DNA of 8,079 bases, taken from Cyanobacteriota bacterium. Lineage in GTDB: Bacteria; Cyanobacteriota; Cyanobacteriia; Phormidesmidales; Phormidesmidaceae. A program made the position numbers and the translations under genes. The stretch lies in contig JAIXUR010000446.1 in assembly GCA_027483425.1 (NCBI GenBank), positions 1 to 8,079 of the forward strand. Direction: 5' to 3'. Shown one piece after another: positions 7,001 through 8,079 of the stretch (position 1 is its first letter; each line of letters opens with the position of its first letter). Below the pieces are notes generated by a model. The model saw only the letters and a program-made list of their open reading frames with translations, was not told where the DNA came from and did not search any database.

Positions 7001-7340
7001 GTTACAAGTACGCAATATTCGGATCAGCATTGACGATTTTGGGACTGGCTATTCTTCGTTAAGTTATCTTCACCGTCTGCCAGTCAACGCATTTAAAATT
7101 GATCGCTCTTTTGTCATGCAAATTGAGACGAACCCCAAAAATGCTGAAATCGTCAAAACCATCATTACCCTCAGCAACCGCCTGGGGCTGAAGGTGATTG
7201 CCGAAGGCATTGAAACAGAATCCCAGCTAAATTATTTGAAGCGGTTGAACTGTGACCTAGGACAGGGTTATTTCTTTGCGCCCCCCCTGCCAGCCGCCAC
7301 AGCCGCAGAGTTGTTGGCCAACGTCAGTCTGAGAAGCTAA
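732..7340 (+). CDS. Giant pseudo-receiver/PAS/GAF sensor with GGDEF and EAL domains (c-di-GMP synthesis and turnover)
   Basis: Predicted cytosolic protein of 2202 residues; no signal peptide or membrane segment is visible. Domains in order: degenerate receiver 1-118; PAS1 134-252; PAS2 265-385; PAS3 392-505; GAF1 520-675; PAS4 683-800; GAF2 812-953; coiled coil 954-992; PAS5 993-1110; PAS6 1123-1240; PAS7 1249-1353; PAS8 1366-1480; PAS9 1491-1608; coiled coil 1611-1645; PAS10 1637-1758; GGDEF 1766-1933; EAL 1947-2195. The GGDEF motif (1850-1854), RPAD inhibition site (1841-1844) and EAL metal/catalytic residues are intact, so both synthesis of c-di-GMP from GTP and its hydrolysis to pGpG are possible; which one dominates cannot be read from sequence. 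Most PAS domains end in a D-I/V-T/S-x-R-K type linker. The start is set at ATG 732 because the receiver's first strand begins MKILL; an in-frame TTG at 726 would add two residues. Neither start has a Shine-Dalgarno sequence. Domain limits are approximate. Signals sensed are unknown. Confidence 0.95.
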   Translation: MKILLWGHHKHDRVTLTQAIKVVIKTDSLEFLDPLSISAGRNHLAAGDLVFAPLQQLKSLILKTGLDPAQCPYYAVAIAEFNEVDSLNEWLDQGGIDYLLKDRDGFQWPLLVLALKRIFNAAQAHQSRQALEGESYLLKTLINQVPNKIFIKDWSGRYLLANQEIASFYGKTPEQLVGSQDSDFHLGAVEVAAFRQQNRAVIETQQEIVIAEEREVDADGAEHWLRWHKLPLGWPGYDQGVVLGIGTDITAYYQMMTSLRDSNQRLSLALRVARAGVWDWDIPTDQLTWSEENFELLGYTADRCEASYANWLAAIHPDDRERVNAMFLQTLADRSNLELEVRVRWPDGTIHWLRNIGQFTYDDQGNPTRLIGIQIDVTEPKQAAAQIAFQASLLHQVRHAVVATDLKGQITYWNQHAEDLYQWTAAEALGANVSDILVPQGLHLQADHILQAVTEQGHWQGEFEVSRKDGSLLPIHIVDSLLRDEQAEPIGFVGVSIDISDRRRLEADQARQAQLLAGQQEVLELMVLDTPLPEVLNHLILTLEAQAEGMLGSILLLDGQQLWHGAAPSLPMAYQQAVDGIAIGPQAGSCGTAAFRQEPVIVTDIATDPLWDDCRDLPLAYGLRACWSVPIISRTGQVLGTFAQYHRTPYHPTVQDQALVDTAVKLAGLAIEQSHSDQAIRESEARFRAIFEQAAVGMVQESLDGRLLRVNPGFCHFLGYTAEELLPLTFQAITHPDDLPTNLMAYTQLLRETRSSYSLEKRYIRKDRTVVWGHLTVSLMHDQAGAPLYLIAVVEDITARKRAEQELQDLVEGAAALTGPEFFPELVKYVATALDVEYVLISKRLEDTFSTYAFWANGELQPNFSGSLRHSPCGLAMAEGLYVCPQALQQRFPDHSLLREIGAESYLGVRLTNLAGDTFGSLCVIDSKPLTNPQRATDILRIFAARVSAEIERDTATQALQQLNQTLESQVEARTADLQRANGQLQQALAERQMLVALVENSTDFIATATPEGTMTYLNRAGRWMVGLDDTTDITTYTIADFHFPEDWPEIARTVLPPLSRGGTWQGEIRLRHWHSGVAIPMVHSAFAINHPHTGQPMAFAGILRDITELKQKEVELRQLSERLTLALQSGQFGTWEYDVTQNHLIWDDRMCELYGIEPQEFGGTLVDWEQRIHPDDLALAQATAEQSVKVEQPYDTEFRVVHPNGEVRHIKAYAFHERNLEGEAIRAVGVNFDITDRKQAEAALRDSEAQMRMVIEALPDLLLRVSTTGQCRTVACSNYASDQFFPVANHLAEVLPEPLLQRQLASIQRAVAAGAVEIYEHQLERDGSIVHEEIRIGPISADEALVVVRNITDRKQAEAALKESETRYRRLMDGASDAILMADSEGYLLDANQQALELLGYDREELLGMHMSQIHSPETLANSKVNFATLVRQGSHPPRPDIVRCKDGRRVPVEISATLIEINGQWVAQGIFRDISERQRVEQEMLRLRERLEFLLAASPAVIYTCQPTGDFNCTFISDNIQRVLGYTAEEWLSEPGFWLNHLHPEDVDRVLSELVSLFGQGYHTHEYRLLDKMGDYRWIQDELRLLRDGQGHPLEIVGYVADVGDRKQAELALQQLNEDLETMVHQRTQELQEQTNLLETILNSLADGVLVANQAGEIILQNPAATQITLTELPNTADPEQWGTHWGIYLPDDTPCPPAQIPLWRAAQGSAFDRMEVIIRNKRHPQDLYLEVSGRPLQNGTGQILGGVVVFRDVSQRKRDESQLRYNSLHDSLTNLPNRDFLTQQITGLIQRTQASRRQNFAVLFLDLDHFKVINDSLGHGVGDQVLIQVAQRLRSLIRPADQAARLGGDEFVVLVDSIADVKTPVRLAKRLLQKFQQPLVLDEREIFVKTSIGIVLGDSSYQTAADVLRDADIALYQAKAKGRNQYALFNEAMHIQALERLQMEHDLRHALVREELVVYYQPVIDLKHQRVAGFEALVRWQHPTQGFIAPDKFIPLAEETGLIAAIDQWVLKTACQQLATWQQQWPGHKDLSMSTNMVVNDLMATDLLSVVDRILAETGLEGRYLTIEITESMLIEEIQVMALVLEQLQVRNIRISIDDFGTGYSSLSYLHRLPVNAFKIDRSFVMQIETNPKNAEIVKTIITLSNRLGLKVIAEGIETESQLNYLKRLNCDLGQGYFFAPPLPAATAAELLANVSLRS
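3591..3707 (+). other. Coiled-coil signalling helix 1, residues 954-992
   Basis: Between GAF2 and PAS5 lies a charged, leucine-spaced helix containing ALQQLNQTLESQVEARTADL. The heptad-like leucines and the L-E-x-x-V-x-x-R-T-x-x-L pattern match the linker helices that pass signals between sensor blocks. A closely similar helix recurs at residues 1611-1645. Confidence 0.7.
5562..5666 (+). other. Coiled-coil signalling helix 2, residues 1611-1645
   Basis: Between PAS9 and PAS10 lies ALQQLNEDLETMVHQRTQEL, which shares most key positions with the helix at residues 954-992 (ALQQLN, L-E, V, R-T, L). It leads directly into the last PAS domain and so sits close to the output domains, a natural place for a dimerisation helix. 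Confidence 0.7.
6027..6530 (+). other. GGDEF domain (diguanylate cyclase), residues 1766-1933
   Basis: The domain opens with the standard HDSLTNLPNR (1772-1781), carries FLDLDHFKVINDSLGH (1807-1822; Asp1809 is the expected metal ligand, Asn1817 and Asp1818 contact guanine), and has an unaltered GGDEF at 1850-1854. RPAD at 1841-1844 is exactly five residues before it, the position of the c-di-GMP product-inhibition site. The end is marked by DADIALYQAKAKGRNQY. All signs favour an active, product-inhibited cyclase; in family members it must dimerise to work. Confidence 0.93.
6570..7316 (+). other. EAL domain (c-di-GMP phosphodiesterase), residues 1947-2195
   Basis: Residues expected for two-metal hydrolysis are present: Glu1978 of EALVR, Asn2039, Glu2071 of EITES, Asp2101-Asp2102 of DDFGTG (loop 6), Lys2122 and Asp2124 of FKIDRSF, Glu2158 and Glu2161 of AEGIE, and Gln2178 of GQGYFF. 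One departure is Asn-Met-Val at 2039-2041 where the family usually has Asn-x-Ser; the Asn itself is kept. The domain therefore looks competent for hydrolysis of c-di-GMP to pGpG. Confidence 0.92.
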
Positions 7341-7378
7341 GGTTTGGAGGCTGCGCCCCCAGGCAGGGAGTGAAACCT
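7340..7378 (+). other. Weak inverted repeat after the large gene's stop
   Basis: AGGTTT (7340-7345) and AAACCT (7373-7378) could pair across a 27-base loop immediately after the stop codon. There is no T-run, so this is at best a weak 3'-end structure. The 203-bp gap to the next gene holds nothing else that is clear. Confidence 0.15.
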
Positions 7379-7530
7379 CTCCACCCCCGCCAGCATCTGT
7401 AGTTGAATTGCGCCCAGTTACTTATTGCCACTATTAATGAATCGATCACCGTACAACAGTGCTGTCGTCCCAGACACCTGCTTAATCCTTGGGTCGCCCT
7501 ACCATCCTGATTCTGATGGGTCTACGCTCA

Positions 7531-7536
7531 GAGGTT
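7531..7536 (+). promoter_or_regulatory. Ribosome-binding site of the GNAT gene
   Basis: GAGG at 7531-7534 (within GAGGTT) lies nine bases before the ATG at 7544, matching the Shine-Dalgarno consensus at a normal distance. It supports this start codon. No well-formed promoter was found in 7341-7530; TTGCGC (7408-7413) and TATTAA (7432-7437) are an unconvincing pair 18 bp apart. Confidence 0.55.
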
Positions 7537-7543
7537 AGCCACC

Positions 7544-8062
7544 ATGGATAACAGACAGAACGATGCCTGGGCGGTGGCGGGCTATAGCTTGCGGCCTGGG
7601 TTTCCCCGCGATCGTGCCACCCTGGTCAAATTTATGGAGCGCACCTACCGCGAGCTTGACCCCCACCAACCCCTGGGCCACATCGCCGCCACCGTCGATC
7701 GCTACCTCAGCCGCGACACACCCCTGTGGTGGGTAGACCCCCCTAGCCCTGGGGGCGTGACAACTCCCGTGGCGGCCCTGTGGCTAGGGTTCGCCACCGA
7801 CCAGCGCAGTGGGGCGCTGCACCCCTACATTCTGATGCTCTACGTTGCCCCCGACCAGCGGCGACGGGGCCTTGCCACCGCCCTGCTCACCGTCGCCCAC
7901 CAGTGGGCCCAGCGCCAGGGACACCGCCAGATTAGCCTCCAGGTGTTCAGCGACAACTCAGCGGCCCAGGCCCTCTACACCGCCCTGGGCTACCAGCCCG
8001 AAGCCATTTTGATGAAAAAAGACCTGGGTCAGAGCGACGGCGAGAACCCGTTAGCCGGTTAA
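7544..8062 (+). CDS. GNAT-family N-acetyltransferase, substrate unknown
   Basis: A complete 172-residue protein of typical GNAT length. It should transfer an acetyl group from acetyl-CoA to an amine of a small molecule or protein in the cytosol. The acetyl-CoA pyrophosphate loop is visible as YVAPDQRRRGLATALL (100-115), with the R-x-x-G-x-A core at 106-111, and the C-terminal part shows LQVFSDNSAAQALYTALGY (132-150), the usual Asn/Tyr/LGY segment. The N-terminal half (RPGFPRDRATLVKFMERTYREL) is the substrate-facing part and is not diagnostic; it contains a Pro/Gly-rich turn at 66-73. The tail after 162 is probably flexible. It is on the same strand as the large upstream gene but 203 bp away with its own Shine-Dalgarno sequence, so it is probably transcribed separately. 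It is markedly richer in G/C at third codon positions than the end of the upstream gene. Family call is firm; substrate is not known. Confidence 0.9.
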   Translation: MDNRQNDAWAVAGYSLRPGFPRDRATLVKFMERTYRELDPHQPLGHIAATVDRYLSRDTPLWWVDPPSPGGVTTPVAALWLGFATDQRSGALHPYILMLYVAPDQRRRGLATALLTVAHQWAQRQGHRQISLQVFSDNSAAQALYTALGYQPEAILMKKDLGQSDGENPLAG

Positions 8063-8079
8063 CCCGATTAGCCCTATCC

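Noticed and set aside
246..7480. Shared 12-mer CCCAGACACCTG at 246-257 and 7469-7480, flanking the large gene
   Set aside because: About two identical 12-mers are expected by chance in 8 kb, the match does not extend outward, and there is no sign of mobile-element ends.
1..8079. CRISPR array, tRNA or rRNA genes, transposase
   Set aside because: No regularly spaced direct repeats, no tRNA-like cloverleaf or rRNA-like conserved stretch, and no transposase motif were seen on either strand.

Overview
The window looks like chromosomal DNA of a cyanobacterium, most likely a filamentous Leptolyngbya/Nodosilinea/Phormidium-type lineage (inference). Three exact HIP1 octamers (GCGATCGC at 2230, 5548 and 6239) and many near-matches support this, as do intergenic palindromic repeats of a cyanobacterial style and a very large PAS/GAF/GGDEF/EAL protein with the DITDRKQAE-type linkers common in such genomes. 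The genus cannot be fixed from the sequence.

Layout. Positions 1-731 hold no convincing complete gene. The first ~100 bases may be the last codons of a gene entering from the left (stop at 99-101), overlapped by a perfect 10-bp inverted repeat. Positions 270-465 are a cluster of hairpin-forming repeats, one of which (409-436) resembles a terminator. Positions 485-731 are AT-rich and are probably the promoter and 5' leader of the main gene, with an 11-bp hairpin at 604-634.

Positions 732-7340 encode one cytosolic protein of about 2202 residues. It has a degenerate N-terminal receiver-like domain, ten PAS domains, two GAF domains, two coiled-coil segments, then a GGDEF and an EAL domain. The sequence motifs for cyclic-di-GMP synthesis, product inhibition and degradation are all present. 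It is therefore probably a multi-input sensor that adjusts c-di-GMP, which in cyanobacteria affects motility, aggregation and biofilm or light responses (family knowledge; the ligands are unknown).

After a 203-bp gap, 7544-8062 encodes a complete GNAT-family N-acetyltransferase of 172 residues with a fair ribosome-binding site. It is on the same strand but has its own leader, and nothing ties it functionally to the c-di-GMP protein. The rest of the window (8063-8079) is too short to interpret.

I see no CRISPR array, tRNA, rRNA, transposase or phage gene. The most notable points are the receiver domain stripped of its phosphorylation residues at the head of a giant c-di-GMP enzyme, and the structured repeat-rich leader in front of it.
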